DNA from: JBCBGF01 sp038526915
GTDB lineage: Bacteria > Pseudomonadota > Alphaproteobacteria > Rhodobacterales > Rhodobacteraceae
Assembly (NCBI GenBank): GCA_038526915.1
Contig: JBCBGF010000001.1
Coordinates: 992,001 to 1,056,000, forward strand
Length of the DNA stretch: 64,000 nucleotides
Direction: 5' to 3'
Part shown: piece by piece, positions 52,900 through 61,267 of the stretch
How positions within the stretch are numbered: position 1 is the first letter of the stretch
Layout of the letters: every line of letters starts with the position of its first letter
The notes under the pieces: model-generated
Databases searched by the model: none
Told to the model about the DNA's origin: nothing
The model's input: the letters and a program-made list of their open reading frames with translations, nothing else
Program-made: the position numbers and the translations under genes

Positions 52900-53280
52900 T
52901 CACGCGAGCAAGAACGCGGTGCAAACACGGATATGCGCACGCGACAGTCGGCGTGCAGCGCTTGATCGTTCGGTATGCAGATCAAAGGTTGCTTGCCGCA
53001 ACAAAGCCTTGTGCGCTGCCTTCGCATCAATCCGCCATGCCAAGGCACGGTTTTGGCTTTCGGTGTCAGTCACTGCATCTAGCAGATCGGTCATCGCTGC
53101 GCGTTGTGCCTCGATCAGGTCTGCCTGGTCGTCTTGCATGAGCCACGCATGTTCAAGCTCTGCAGACAAGCGCCCCGTACAGACCGCAAACTCCTTGGCC
53201 AAGGGCATAGAAGGGGCAGCCAGCGCCGCGGTGTTGCCGACGATTGCACCAAAGATCAGGACTGCAAAAGGCGCTCTCAT
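52900..53280 (-). CDS. Small secreted protein of unknown function
   Basis: A 126-residue protein with a Sec signal (MRAPFAVLIFGAIVG, cleavage near ALAA, residue ~21). The mature part is helical, with two Cys (in VCTGRL and at RVCTAF near the end) that could form a disulfide tying N- and C-termini together. No family is recognised. I use ATG 53280 because it begins the signal peptide; the 22-codon upstream extension is not signal-like. It is transcribed toward urtA and stands alone. Confidence 0.62.
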   Translation of the reverse strand: MRAPFAVLIFGAIVGNTAALAAPSMPLAKEFAVCTGRLSAELEHAWLMQDDQADLIEAQRAAMTDLLDAVTDTESQNRALAWRIDAKAAHKALLRQATFDLHTERSSAARRLSRAHIRVCTAFLLA

Positions 53281-53396
53281 ATGGTCCGGCATATGCCGGA
53301 AACTTGGCCAAAAATTGTTGAGAGTTCGGAAACAACGTGCGGTCACAGGCGGCTGTGTCAGGGAACACTTCCGACACCGGCGCTAGGGCAGCCAAG

Positions 53397-54584
53397 CTAG
53401 TTGCTTTGCGGAAGATAATGCTCAGCAAGCCGGCTTGCGATCGCCATGGCACAGAAGAACGCAACAGCAGAGAGCGCGATAATCGCGATGACCGCTTGTC
53501 CGAATGAGACTTGGGCAAGAAATGCGACGCTCGCCACGCCCCCAAGGCGCGCAAAAGTTATATCGAGGCTGGCCGAAACGGCGCTGGTGCCCCGTGGCGC
53601 AAACTTCAGGATCACCTGCGTGGACGGCGCGTTGCTGCACGCGAGGCCCGAGCCGACGAGGAACGATGCCAGCAAGACACACACTATTTCGCCGCAGAAG
53701 TAGGCCAAGGGAAATCCGGCTCCGATAAGGACCGGCGCAACCAGCAAGATCCGTCGAATAAAGATCTCATCGACACGGTTGCGCAGAAGCGTGCTCACCA
53801 CCGAGAAGCTCAGCCACATGACCGAAAGGGTAAAGCCGATGTTGATGACATCAAAGTCGTTTTCTGCCAACCAAATCGGTAACTTGAACAAGTAGTACGT
53901 AATTGAGCCGTAGGTGCAAAACACAAAGGCAAACATCAAGATCATCCCGCGTGAGCGGAAAAGCTTGGAATAGCTCGCGCCAGACTCGGTGAAGGAGATC
54001 CGTTCATTACCGACACTTGAACGGCGGATCACGACCAACGCCCCCAGCGACAGGATCGCCAAGATCAAGAAGGCGAGCTTCCATCCAAAATCCACAAGGA
54101 AACTGCTGTAGAAAAGGGGGGCAAAGGCGGCGACATAGCCAGCGACACTGCCCCATATAATCAAGACCCGACCCGGTCGCTCAGGCGATGCGCGGGTGAG
54201 CAAAACAGGCACCAGAGGCGAAAAGACCCCGCCACCAAAGCCTTGAACGACGCGGCCTGCAATCATCACGTCGTAAGATTCAGCATAGGCAACCAAGGCC
54301 GATCCCGCGGCGAAGAACAGAACACCGGCCGCAAACACTTTTTTGGTGTCAAAGACATCGCCCATCCAGCCGCCCAACAACACACCAAGTGCGACAGCGA
54401 AACCGTATGAGTTGAAGACCCAAGCAAGCTCAGCAATCGACAGGGCGAACTCTTGCTGGATGACCGGCAAGAGTAACGGAACGAGGGTCAGCTCCATTAC
54501 AAATGCGATGCTGACTGCGATCGAGCCGATTATCGTATTTCTGGATGACAAATAAATTGCGCCGAACAAGTCACGTTCAAGCAT
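53397..54584 (-). CDS. Major facilitator superfamily transporter
   Basis: A 395-residue membrane protein with about 12 TM helices. Motif A is seen as LGGWMGDVFDTKKVF after TM2, and the DHA drug-antiporter motif C region as GRVVQGFGGGVFSPLVPVLL. It most resembles drug:H+ antiporters, but is shorter than the 14-TM EmrB group. It lies downstream of the GNAT-like and LysR-like genes on the same strand, so export of a metabolite or inhibitor under that regulator is plausible. Substrate is unknown. Confidence 0.85.
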   Translation of the reverse strand: MLERDLFGAIYLSSRNTIIGSIAVSIAFVMELTLVPLLLPVIQQEFALSIAELAWVFNSYGFAVALGVLLGGWMGDVFDTKKVFAAGVLFFAAGSALVAYAESYDVMIAGRVVQGFGGGVFSPLVPVLLTRASPERPGRVLIIWGSVAGYVAAFAPLFYSSFLVDFGWKLAFLILAILSLGALVVIRRSSVGNERISFTESGASYSKLFRSRGMILMFAFVFCTYGSITYYLFKLPIWLAENDFDVINIGFTLSVMWLSFSVVSTLLRNRVDEIFIRRILLVAPVLIGAGFPLAYFCGEIVCVLLASFLVGSGLACSNAPSTQVILKFAPRGTSAVSASLDITFARLGGVASVAFLAQVSFGQAVIAIIALSAVAFFCAMAIASRLAEHYLPQSN

Positions 54585-54637
54585 GTGTGACGACTATGAC
54601 CGATGCCGTCAATCACCGAAACAAAAGGGCAGTTACG

Positions 54638-55396
54638 TCAACCTCTTGATTCAATTGAGGTCAGATTTGAACGGATTGTTGACACCGGCGTTTTGCTGAG
54701 GTTCGCGCGAACACTGCGCGATAGAGAGTTGGCCATGTCTCGGGCACTCATCCAAACCAGGAAGTCTTCTTCGGTTACCTGTTGGTCCGGGCCCAGCCAT
54801 TGACCGGGTTCACAATGGCTGTAGCCATAGCGCAAATGCGCGCCCTTGGCGGCCAACTGCTTAGGCACCAACGCAAAGACGAAATCGGGGTGCCAGCTAT
54901 GGTGGATCACTTCAAACAGGATCCGCGACAGAAGGGCTGTCGCCCCTTGGCTCCGCGGTCCGCCAAGGCCACTCGATGGCAACCAAAAGTCACCATGATA
55001 GCATACGCGCCCCGTGATCCGGGTCAGAGCATCGGGCCCCGAGTAGTAGGTTTGATCAGGATCTGGGGTGGTGCCGGGCGTGATGTACTTATGGCGATGA
55101 ACGTTCATATGACGCGCCAGCGACACATCGCCCAGATCAAGAAGCCGTGCCGCCTGCGTGTGGACCAAGTCCCCGTCCTGGTTAAAGCCACAGACCCAAA
55201 AACCGTTGGACTCATCGACGTAGGAACTTGCCGTATCAAACATCGGGTACATTGGCGGTCGATCGGCCTGTGCGAGCCGCAGGGCGCGGTAACGCGAGAA
55301 GTCGCCACCGATTTCCACGCGCATGCCAGTGCTTTCAAGCTCGCGTACGATGCCCGAGATGTTCATGGCCATCCCAAATACACGTAGTGGTGACAT
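54638..55396 (-). CDS. Unknown protein, possibly GNAT-like acyltransferase fold
   Basis: A 252-residue cytoplasmic protein. The segment LPSSGLGGPRSQGATALLSRI (residues ~139-159) resembles the acyl-CoA pyrophosphate loop of GNAT enzymes. It is followed by a helix and a strand/loop FALVPKQLAAKGAHLRYGY that could be motif B. Before it lies a His/Tyr-rich part (MNVHRHKYITPG, CYHGDFWLP). I do not recognise a named family. The start is uncertain: ATG 55396 is preceded by GGGG, while a GTG at 55474 would add 26 residues. It lies between the regulator and the transporter on one strand. Confidence 0.5.
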   Translation of the reverse strand: MSPLRVFGMAMNISGIVRELESTGMRVEIGGDFSRYRALRLAQADRPPMYPMFDTASSYVDESNGFWVCGFNQDGDLVHTQAARLLDLGDVSLARHMNVHRHKYITPGTTPDPDQTYYSGPDALTRITGRVCYHGDFWLPSSGLGGPRSQGATALLSRILFEVIHHSWHPDFVFALVPKQLAAKGAHLRYGYSHCEPGQWLGPDQQVTEEDFLVWMSARDMANSLSRSVRANLSKTPVSTIRSNLTSIESRG

Positions 55397-55526
55397 CCCG
55401 AGCCCCGTTCCTTGATCCCCAGCGCGACGATGACTGTAACACTCGATCGCCACAAATGTGCAGGTTTTTGACACAATTTACGGAAACGATATGTCCCACA
55501 CACCAACGGTGTGGCCAAGACGCAAC

Positions 55527-56378
55527 CTAATCGGTCAGACCGGGCAAAGAGTCCATAATCAAGTCTGCCGGCATGTTCGGTCGATCGCCTTGCTCAAGCG
55601 CGTCGATTTCGACTTGCTGCGTAATCGCCGCCAGAACGCTGAGACCGGGGGTTCCATCTGGAAAGACACATCCAAGCAGCAAGCGCTGGAAGGTGACCGG
55701 AAGAGGATCGCCCCCGTCTTTGGGCAGGTAGGCATAAACGTGGTCGATCCGAACACCACCTTCTTCATAAATCCGGGAGTACGCGCCGGAAATGAACTCG
55801 TTGAACTCGTCCCCGACATTGTCTTCGTTCATCAGTTTGCCAATCGCGCTCTTTGACCACGCCCAGCCGAACCACTTCGCATAGGCGGATTCCGTCCCGA
55901 TATCGACAAACACCCAGCCCGCGGGCCCTTTCCTGTAGATCACGGTGTAGGGCCGAATGGCCTGCATCGCTTCGTGTTCGATCTGTGTTTCCGCATTGCC
56001 CCATGACACCAAGGCCCGTTTCATCAAGGGAAGGCCGTTTGTCGCGATTTGGGAGACCGGGTGCTGTTGCGACAGAAATGCGCGACCATCGGCGTCGACA
56101 TATCGGCTGGATTCAAGGCCGCCGGATACATTCTTGCTGAGCGATGACTGCCCCGCCCAGGTATCCAGCTGAAGCAGAATCGACTTTGCACCATCCAGAC
56201 ACGCCTGCCCCGCGGCTGTCAGGTGATACTGCCGCTCCTCAACCTTGAACAATTGTTCGCCTTTGATGCGTTCCAGATCGGTGATGTGACGGCGCACGGT
56301 CTGCCGCGTGGCGCCAAGCTCATCGCAGGTCTTCGACAGGTTGAGGTTGCGGCTCATGCAAACAAAGGCCCGCAACAT
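55527..56378 (-). CDS. LysR-like HTH protein with atypical effector region
   Basis: About 283 residues. The N-terminus MLRAFVCMSRNLNLSKTCDE and GATRQTVRRHITDLE match the LysR winged helix (HTH ~10-45, wing to ~65), with the usual GEQLFKVEERQYHLTAAG. The rest does not look like a LysR periplasmic-binding-type domain. It has Trp/Tyr-rich segments (GWVFVDIGTESAYAKWFGWAW) and a hydrophobic strand FQRLLLGCVFPDG instead. The start may be a little upstream (for example GTG near 56417). It probably controls the two downstream genes. Known LysR regulators average ~300 residues, so length is normal. Confidence 0.65.
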   Translation of the reverse strand: MLRAFVCMSRNLNLSKTCDELGATRQTVRRHITDLERIKGEQLFKVEERQYHLTAAGQACLDGAKSILLQLDTWAGQSSLSKNVSGGLESSRYVDADGRAFLSQQHPVSQIATNGLPLMKRALVSWGNAETQIEHEAMQAIRPYTVIYRKGPAGWVFVDIGTESAYAKWFGWAWSKSAIGKLMNEDNVGDEFNEFISGAYSRIYEEGGVRIDHVYAYLPKDGGDPLPVTFQRLLLGCVFPDGTPGLSVLAAITQQVEIDALEQGDRPNMPADLIMDSLPGLTD

Positions 56379-56722
56379 GGCAACTGTGACGCCGCTGTTA
56401 TTCTTTGATTGATACACTAAGGCACCGAACGTTTGTGAGGGCGGAGATAAATGGATTTCGTAAAAGTGTGCACGGGGAAAATCACAAACCAAGGCGCACA
56501 AAAGAAGGCGCGATTAGATCGATTCCATGGACGTGCTCATGTGGGTGTCCCGGGCAACAGACGTCTACGGAAGCCCCTTTGACGTTTGGGTCAACTATCT
56601 CCTTTCTCAGCTGAGGCGGTCATGTCTTCCCGCAGAATTGCGACTTTGGCAGGGCAAAAACCAAACCCCGGTCATTTTTTGAACATCTTCGTCTGGGAGA
56701 TCATACGGCGAGAGGAGCCGTG
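56379..56722. other. Divergent intergenic region
   Basis: About 344 bases between the LysR-like gene (minus) and a small plus-strand gene. It should hold both promoters. I see no conserved gene here; the in-frame extension of the regulator runs in from a weak TTG. GAGGAG near 56713 is the ribosome site for the small gene. Confidence 0.4.
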
Positions 56723-56989
56723 ATGACCGCCGCAGACCTTTTGAGTCTCACCCAAGCCGTTTCGAGCCCGCCACCGGGGTCGATCAACGTGCGTATCGGG
56801 AAAACGGTTGAAGGCCCCGGCGGTAAGTGGGTGCCCTGTGCAACGCAAGTTGCGGGTGGCGTCTACTGTTCAAGCGTCTTTGAAGTTGGCCCCGGACGCC
56901 GGCAGGTTTGCGCGGCGAATGCTCCGATGACATGCGCCGATGAAGCGCTCTCAAAAGCCATCGCGCTCGCAAGTTCGGCTGCAGCTTAA
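56723..56989 (+). CDS. Small Cys-containing protein of unknown function
   Basis: An 88-residue protein with a strong GAGGAG site just before ATG 56723. It carries four Cys (VPCATQ, VYCSSV, QVCAAN, MTCADE) spaced over ~40 residues in the middle and ends in an Ala/Ser-rich helix. There is no signal peptide. The Cys spacing could bind a metal, but no known zinc-finger pattern fits. It borders the AT-rich stretch. Confidence 0.5.
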   Translation: MTAADLLSLTQAVSSPPPGSINVRIGKTVEGPGGKWVPCATQVAGGVYCSSVFEVGPGRRQVCAANAPMTCADEALSKAIALASSAAA

Positions 56990-57985
56990 GCCGTCTCGGC
57001 AAAAAAAAGCAGTGCCGCCCTCCGACACCGCTCTTTAGGTTCTACGACTTGGCGATCGGGGATCGAATGCGCCAAGTGGGCTTTACCATGCCCAACTCTC
57101 TACCGTGGATTTGATGAAACTCACGTGCACACAAAAATCGTGAGCCTCATCAAATCACCCTTACCGCCCTCCGGCACACACTCATGTCACTCGTACAACA
57201 CACCGCCAAACGCTGGCGAACTCGTTACTGTTACTCGTTACCTGTCGAACACACACACCGTTCGTTCGATGGCTGCAATCTGGTGCATGTGGATGATCGA
57301 AACAATTCGATAAATATTTGACCGAATGGTATTATATTTCACCCCGCGTTGGGTGATAAATCATACATCATATTGAGCAGTCAGTTGGGGCGGGCCGTGC
57401 GCACGGCGAGTTCTGTATAAACATCTGAAAATTATATTAATATTCCAGGTTTGAGCGCTTGGGGGGAAGATGTTCCGGGTGCAGCGAATGTTTCATTCGC
57501 GTCAGAGATAGTGTGGCCGAGGGATGCCCTTCGCATGTGATGGACCAGAAAATTCACTAGGAAAGAGACCTAAGTGCGCTCCGCGACGGGTTGGCCGGGC
57601 AGACCATCTTCCTTCCGATTCTGGTTAACTTTTGAGTTTGAGAGCATTGTTGCTCGCAAAGGTGCTTTAAGTCGCGACGAGTCGATAACGCTCCACGAAA
57701 TCTCTGGAAACCCAAACCGCGCCGTGTACGCGGCATAGACGCTGTGGTCGCACGGATGTGACGCACTTGCCCTATCACTCAAGGGTCTTACACAGCTTGA
57801 GCACGCACCCCACCCAAGCGTACCCCATGCGACTCTGGCCACGCTTGCACACCCTACCGATGTCGTATTTCATCGGTGGTGTCGCTCCCCAGCGGCCAAT
57901 GAGTGCGATGGTCGTACTCTGAGTGACCCACCTTTGGATTTATCCCGGTCGCTCCCAATCTTCCTTCCCAAAAGATGAGAGACCC
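56990..57985. other. AT-rich, apparently non-coding stretch
   Basis: Roughly 1 kb without a convincing gene. The centre (about 57300-57450) is much richer in A/T than the rest of the window, with runs such as AAATTATATTAATATT. Near 57220-57240 there is a repeated CTCGTTAC unit (CTCGTTACTGTTACTCGTTACC). Short open frames (57125-57313 plus; 57557-57842 minus) lack ribosome sites and family patterns. It may be decayed foreign DNA, a large regulatory region or an unannotated RNA. AGATGAGAG near the right end is the ribosome site of the next gene. Confidence 0.5.
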
Positions 57986-59626
57986 ATGACCGATATCCAA
58001 TCCGTACATCCCGCAGCCCGTGCGTATGCCGACGAAGTGGGGGCGGGCACGCTCTCACGCCGTGAGTTCCTGACCCGAGCAACGTCGCTCGGCGTCACCG
58101 CAACAGCCGCCTACGCACTCATCGGTCTGGACCGGCCGGCAAAGGCGGCCGCGCATGCGCAAACCGGGGGAACCCTGCGCGTGGAATCCACAGTGAAGGC
58201 TCTCAAAGACCCGCGCACCTATGATTGGCCGCAAATGTCCAACTTCACCCGGGGGTACCTTGAATACCTGGTCGAGTATCAGATCGACGGCAGCTTTGAG
58301 CCCATGTTGCTCGAAGCTTGGGAGGTGAATGAAGACGCGACGGACTACGTGCTCAAGGTGCGGCCCGGGGTCACCTGGAACAACGGTGATCCGTTCACGG
58401 CCGAAGATGTGGCGTTCAATATCGCCCGCTGGTGCGACACCAGTGTTGAAGGCAATTCCATGGCCTCGCGCATGGGGTCACTCGTCGACGGTGATACCGG
58501 ACAGGCGCGCGAGGGCGCAATCACTGTCGTGGATGCCGCGACTGTCCGTCTTTCGCTTGTTCAGCCTGACATCACGCTCATTGCTGGCTTTTCCGATTAT
58601 CCCGCGGCAATCGTCCATCAAAGTTTCACCGGCGACCCGCTTGATAATGCGATCGGCACCGGCCCCTATCTGCCCGAAGCATTCGAAGTCGGTGTTCGGG
58701 CCGTTCTTGTGCGCAATGAGAACCACACCTGGTGGGGCGAGGGGGCATATCTGGACCGGATCGAGTACCTGGATTTCGGGACGGACCAAGCCGGCATCGT
58801 CGCGGCTGTAGACGCCGACGAAGTGGACATGGTGTATGAATCCATCGGCGAGTTCATCCTGTTGATGGACAGTATCGGTTGGTCAAAATCAGAAGCGCTC
58901 ACCGCCAACACGGTGGTCATCCGCGCCAATCAGGAAGCCGAAGTTGACGGGCTGAAACCCTATGCTGACGCCCGCGTGCGGCGCGCGCTCGCCATGGCGG
59001 TGGACAACAAGGTCCTGCTTGAGCTTGGCTTTTCCGATAACGGGCTGGTGGCTGAAAACCACCACGTCTCGCCGATCCATCCCGAATATGCAGAGCTGCC
59101 GCCCGTGGTCTTTGACCCCGAAGGCGCGAAAGCACTGATGGACGAAGCGGGCATGGGCGATTTTGAGCATGACCTGATCTCAATCGACGACACCTGGCGC
59201 AAGAACACGACCGATGCCGCGGCCGCAATGTTGCGCGACGCCGGGATCGGCGTGAAGCGCACCGTGCTGCCCGGTTCAACGTTTTGGAATGATTGGGCCA
59301 AGTATCCGCTTTCGACAACTGATTGGGCCCAGCGGCCCCTGGGCGTTCAGGTCCTGGCGCTGGCCTACCGGTCAGGCGAGCCTTGGAATGAAAGTGCCTT
59401 CAACAATGCAGAGTTCGATGCCCTGCTCGAAGAAGCACTTGCGATTGCCGATGCGGATAAACGACGCACGGTTATGGCCAAACTTCAGCAAATCATGCGC
59501 GACGAAGGTGTGGTGATCCAACCCTATTGGCGGTCGATCTATCGCCACCACAAGGAAAATGTTGTGGGCGCCGAGATGCATCCGACGTTCGAGATTCATG
59601 TGTCAAAGCTCGGGTTTGCTGCCTGA
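57986..59626 (+). CDS. ABC transporter substrate-binding protein, oligopeptide/nickel (family 5) type, Tat-exported
   Basis: A 546-residue SBP_bac_5 protein. The leader has a twin-arginine motif SRREFLTRATSLG (residues ~24-36) and a hydrophobic stretch to about AAAHAQ (~60). TLRVESTVKALKDPRTYDWP begins the mature fold. The YVLKVRPGVTWNNGDPFTAEDVAFN block is the family signature (DppA/OppA/NikA). Binding proteins of this type take peptides, sugars, opines or metal complexes. No permease or ATPase genes follow; the next gene is convergent. So it is an orphan here or uses components encoded elsewhere. ATG 57986 has AGATGAGAG upstream. Confidence 0.9.
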   Translation: MTDIQSVHPAARAYADEVGAGTLSRREFLTRATSLGVTATAAYALIGLDRPAKAAAHAQTGGTLRVESTVKALKDPRTYDWPQMSNFTRGYLEYLVEYQIDGSFEPMLLEAWEVNEDATDYVLKVRPGVTWNNGDPFTAEDVAFNIARWCDTSVEGNSMASRMGSLVDGDTGQAREGAITVVDAATVRLSLVQPDITLIAGFSDYPAAIVHQSFTGDPLDNAIGTGPYLPEAFEVGVRAVLVRNENHTWWGEGAYLDRIEYLDFGTDQAGIVAAVDADEVDMVYESIGEFILLMDSIGWSKSEALTANTVVIRANQEAEVDGLKPYADARVRRALAMAVDNKVLLELGFSDNGLVAENHHVSPIHPEYAELPPVVFDPEGAKALMDEAGMGDFEHDLISIDDTWRKNTTDAAAAMLRDAGIGVKRTVLPGSTFWNDWAKYPLSTTDWAQRPLGVQVLALAYRSGEPWNESAFNNAEFDALLEEALAIADADKRRTVMAKLQQIMRDEGVVIQPYWRSIYRHHKENVVGAEMHPTFEIHVSKLGFAA

Positions 59627-59705
59627 CGCGGGCGTTGATGCGCTTTTCCTTTGCGCCAAGCGCAGGTCGCTGGATCAGCTAGGTGTTGTCCAAGTAGTGA
59701 CTATT

Positions 59706-59737
59706 CCGGTCCGTCGCTGTTTTGTGCGATGGACCGG
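59706..59737. terminator. Hairpin between convergent genes
   Basis: CCGGTCCGTCGC (59706-59717) pairs with GCGATGGACCGG (59726-59737) with one G-T wobble and an 8-base loop. It lies about 80 bases after the binding-protein stop and upstream of the end of the convergent operon. T-tracts are weak on both sides, so a bidirectional or Rho-assisted terminator is likely. Confidence 0.55.
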
Positions 59738-59899
59738 GCTTTAGGGATAATTGGGCGACGGGGGATTACAGAGGGTGACACTCACAGAGGCGCGCGTGCG
59801 CGTTAGCCGAAGCGCTCCTAAAAGCCCGAAATTTGCAAATGTCGGCGTCTGTGAGATAACAAGAACGTCAAGTCCTCGGGCCTATCCATTGCCTCCAAT

Positions 59900-61267
59900 T
59901 TAGTCGTCGGTATCACGTCGCGTCTCAATCTGAGCAAGCCCGATTATGATGCCTACAAGTCCCAGAAGGGCTGAAAACAACCAAAGTATGAGGGGTTCAG
60001 TAGCCATCCTTTCAAGCGCGTTGACTTGGAACCGATCATCTGGGGACGTGTCGGTTTTTGCGTCGGGTACGATAGTGAAAAGCGCAACAGCTTCCACTGA
60101 CGCTTTGAAATGGTACAGAAGGGTTCTTTGATCAAAAGTCACATACCCTTGAAATGACCCATAGGGTGATCTGGTTCGAATCTCATCGCCTGCGTCCCGG
60201 GAATTGTTTGTCGCAGCCGTGTCTTCAGAGTTGGAACCGCTTCGATCGATAAGGGCCGAAGGTTCGGCCAATCCCGGTGTGACCGCTGCCCCTGGTCGGA
60301 GCGTCATTGGTTCGCTGGAAACGCGCAACAAAGTTGTGCAGGCCGAAGCCAGAAAACGGCAGATTGCTGACCTCGTTAAGATCTCAACCTCGCCTTCGAA
60401 TACTTCAGGAAATCGCGTTACGTTGATCCGGGATCGTCCGTCTGAGCTTTCCCGTTCACGCGGACGCTCGAAGCTACTTTCACGCGGAAGCTCGACGCTT
60501 TTTTCACGCGGACGCTCGACGCTACTTTCACGCCCAAGTTGGCCGGGGCCATTAATAAAAAATGCATCACCGTCCGTTCCGAACCCCGGGCGGTTTGCGA
60601 CAGTCCCGTCGTCCCCGGCGCACTCCGGGTCTGCAGTAAGAACAGTGGTGTCGCTCAGCAAAATCGGATCGCCTTGCTCCGGTGCCTGTCCGACAAAGAA
60701 GGGATTAGGGGTTTCTGGCGTTCCGGGGAGTTGCGGTTTGCCGTCATATCCTGAAAGCGTACCGAGACCGGCGTCTAGACCAACGTTGCCATCGGTTGTT
60801 CCAGGCTCCGGAGAGTATGTACGAACCAAATCTCGCCGGAGTGAGAGACGCTGTCGGCCATTGTATATATCCATGATCACAATGGTTCCCACATGCGGAC
60901 GTATGCGCCCGGTCACGCAGGCGACTTTCCATTTCTCACCGTCATCTTGGCTGTCTTGCTGGGTCTCGGTGTCCTCTTCGCTGGCTTGCTCGTTCCCGTT
61001 GCCCTTTTTGATGTCTGGCTCAATCAAGAAGTCCTTCCCCACACGCACAGTCATGCCCCTGACAGCTATGCTACCGTTGTCACTTGCTGTGGGGCTGTCG
61101 ACCATATATTCGACGCGGCTTGTCTTGGCGTCGATGAGAAACAACGCTGTGGAAGGCGGCAAAACGAAGATTACCGCCAAGAACAGTAGAAGGAATACGA
61201 TAAGTGCAAGCAAGGCAAGGAAGTGTATCAGCGCCCCAATTAGGTTAGCGTACCTTTCATTTATCAT
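59900..61267 (-). CDS. Envelope protein with two TM helices and octapeptide repeats, unknown function
   Basis: A 455-residue protein anchored at both ends: an N-terminal TM (residues ~9-36, LIHFLALLALIVFLLLFLAV) and a C-terminal TM (~428-446, LWLFSALLGLVGIIIG). The ~390-residue middle is therefore probably periplasmic. It has a disordered Glu/Asp/Gln-rich part (~85-110), a Pro/Gly-rich part with ECAG, an octapeptide repeat RESSVERP/REKSVELP/RESSFERP (~250-275), and an AICRFLASACTTLL stretch. The start overlaps the previous stop by 4 bases (ATGA), so it is coupled to the secreted protein upstream. No family is recognised. It is the last gene of the caspase/TAXI operon. Confidence 0.7.
   Translation of the reverse strand: MINERYANLIGALIHFLALLALIVFLLLFLAVIFVLPPSTALFLIDAKTSRVEYMVDSPTASDNGSIAVRGMTVRVGKDFLIEPDIKKGNGNEQASEEDTETQQDSQDDGEKWKVACVTGRIRPHVGTIVIMDIYNGRQRLSLRRDLVRTYSPEPGTTDGNVGLDAGLGTLSGYDGKPQLPGTPETPNPFFVGQAPEQGDPILLSDTTVLTADPECAGDDGTVANRPGFGTDGDAFFINGPGQLGRESSVERPREKSVELPRESSFERPRERESSDGRSRINVTRFPEVFEGEVEILTRSAICRFLASACTTLLRVSSEPMTLRPGAAVTPGLAEPSALIDRSGSNSEDTAATNNSRDAGDEIRTRSPYGSFQGYVTFDQRTLLYHFKASVEAVALFTIVPDAKTDTSPDDRFQVNALERMATEPLILWLFSALLGLVGIIIGLAQIETRRDTDD
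60457..60532 (-). repeat. Tandem 24-bp coding repeat
   Basis: CACGCGGA/CACGCCCA-type units begin at 60457, 60481, 60505 and 60529, giving an exact 24-base period. They encode octapeptides of the form RE(S/K)S(V/F)E(R/L)P in the 455-residue protein. Three full units and a partial one are visible. Such a repeat can vary in copy number between strains. Confidence 0.85.

Noticed and set aside
57125..57313. 62-codon frame in the AT-rich stretch
   Set aside because: No ribosome site, low-complexity His/Thr-rich product, no family resemblance.
60457..60532. CRISPR-like periodicity
   Set aside because: The 24-base units are contiguous, with no spacers, and lie in frame inside a coding gene. It is a tandem coding repeat.
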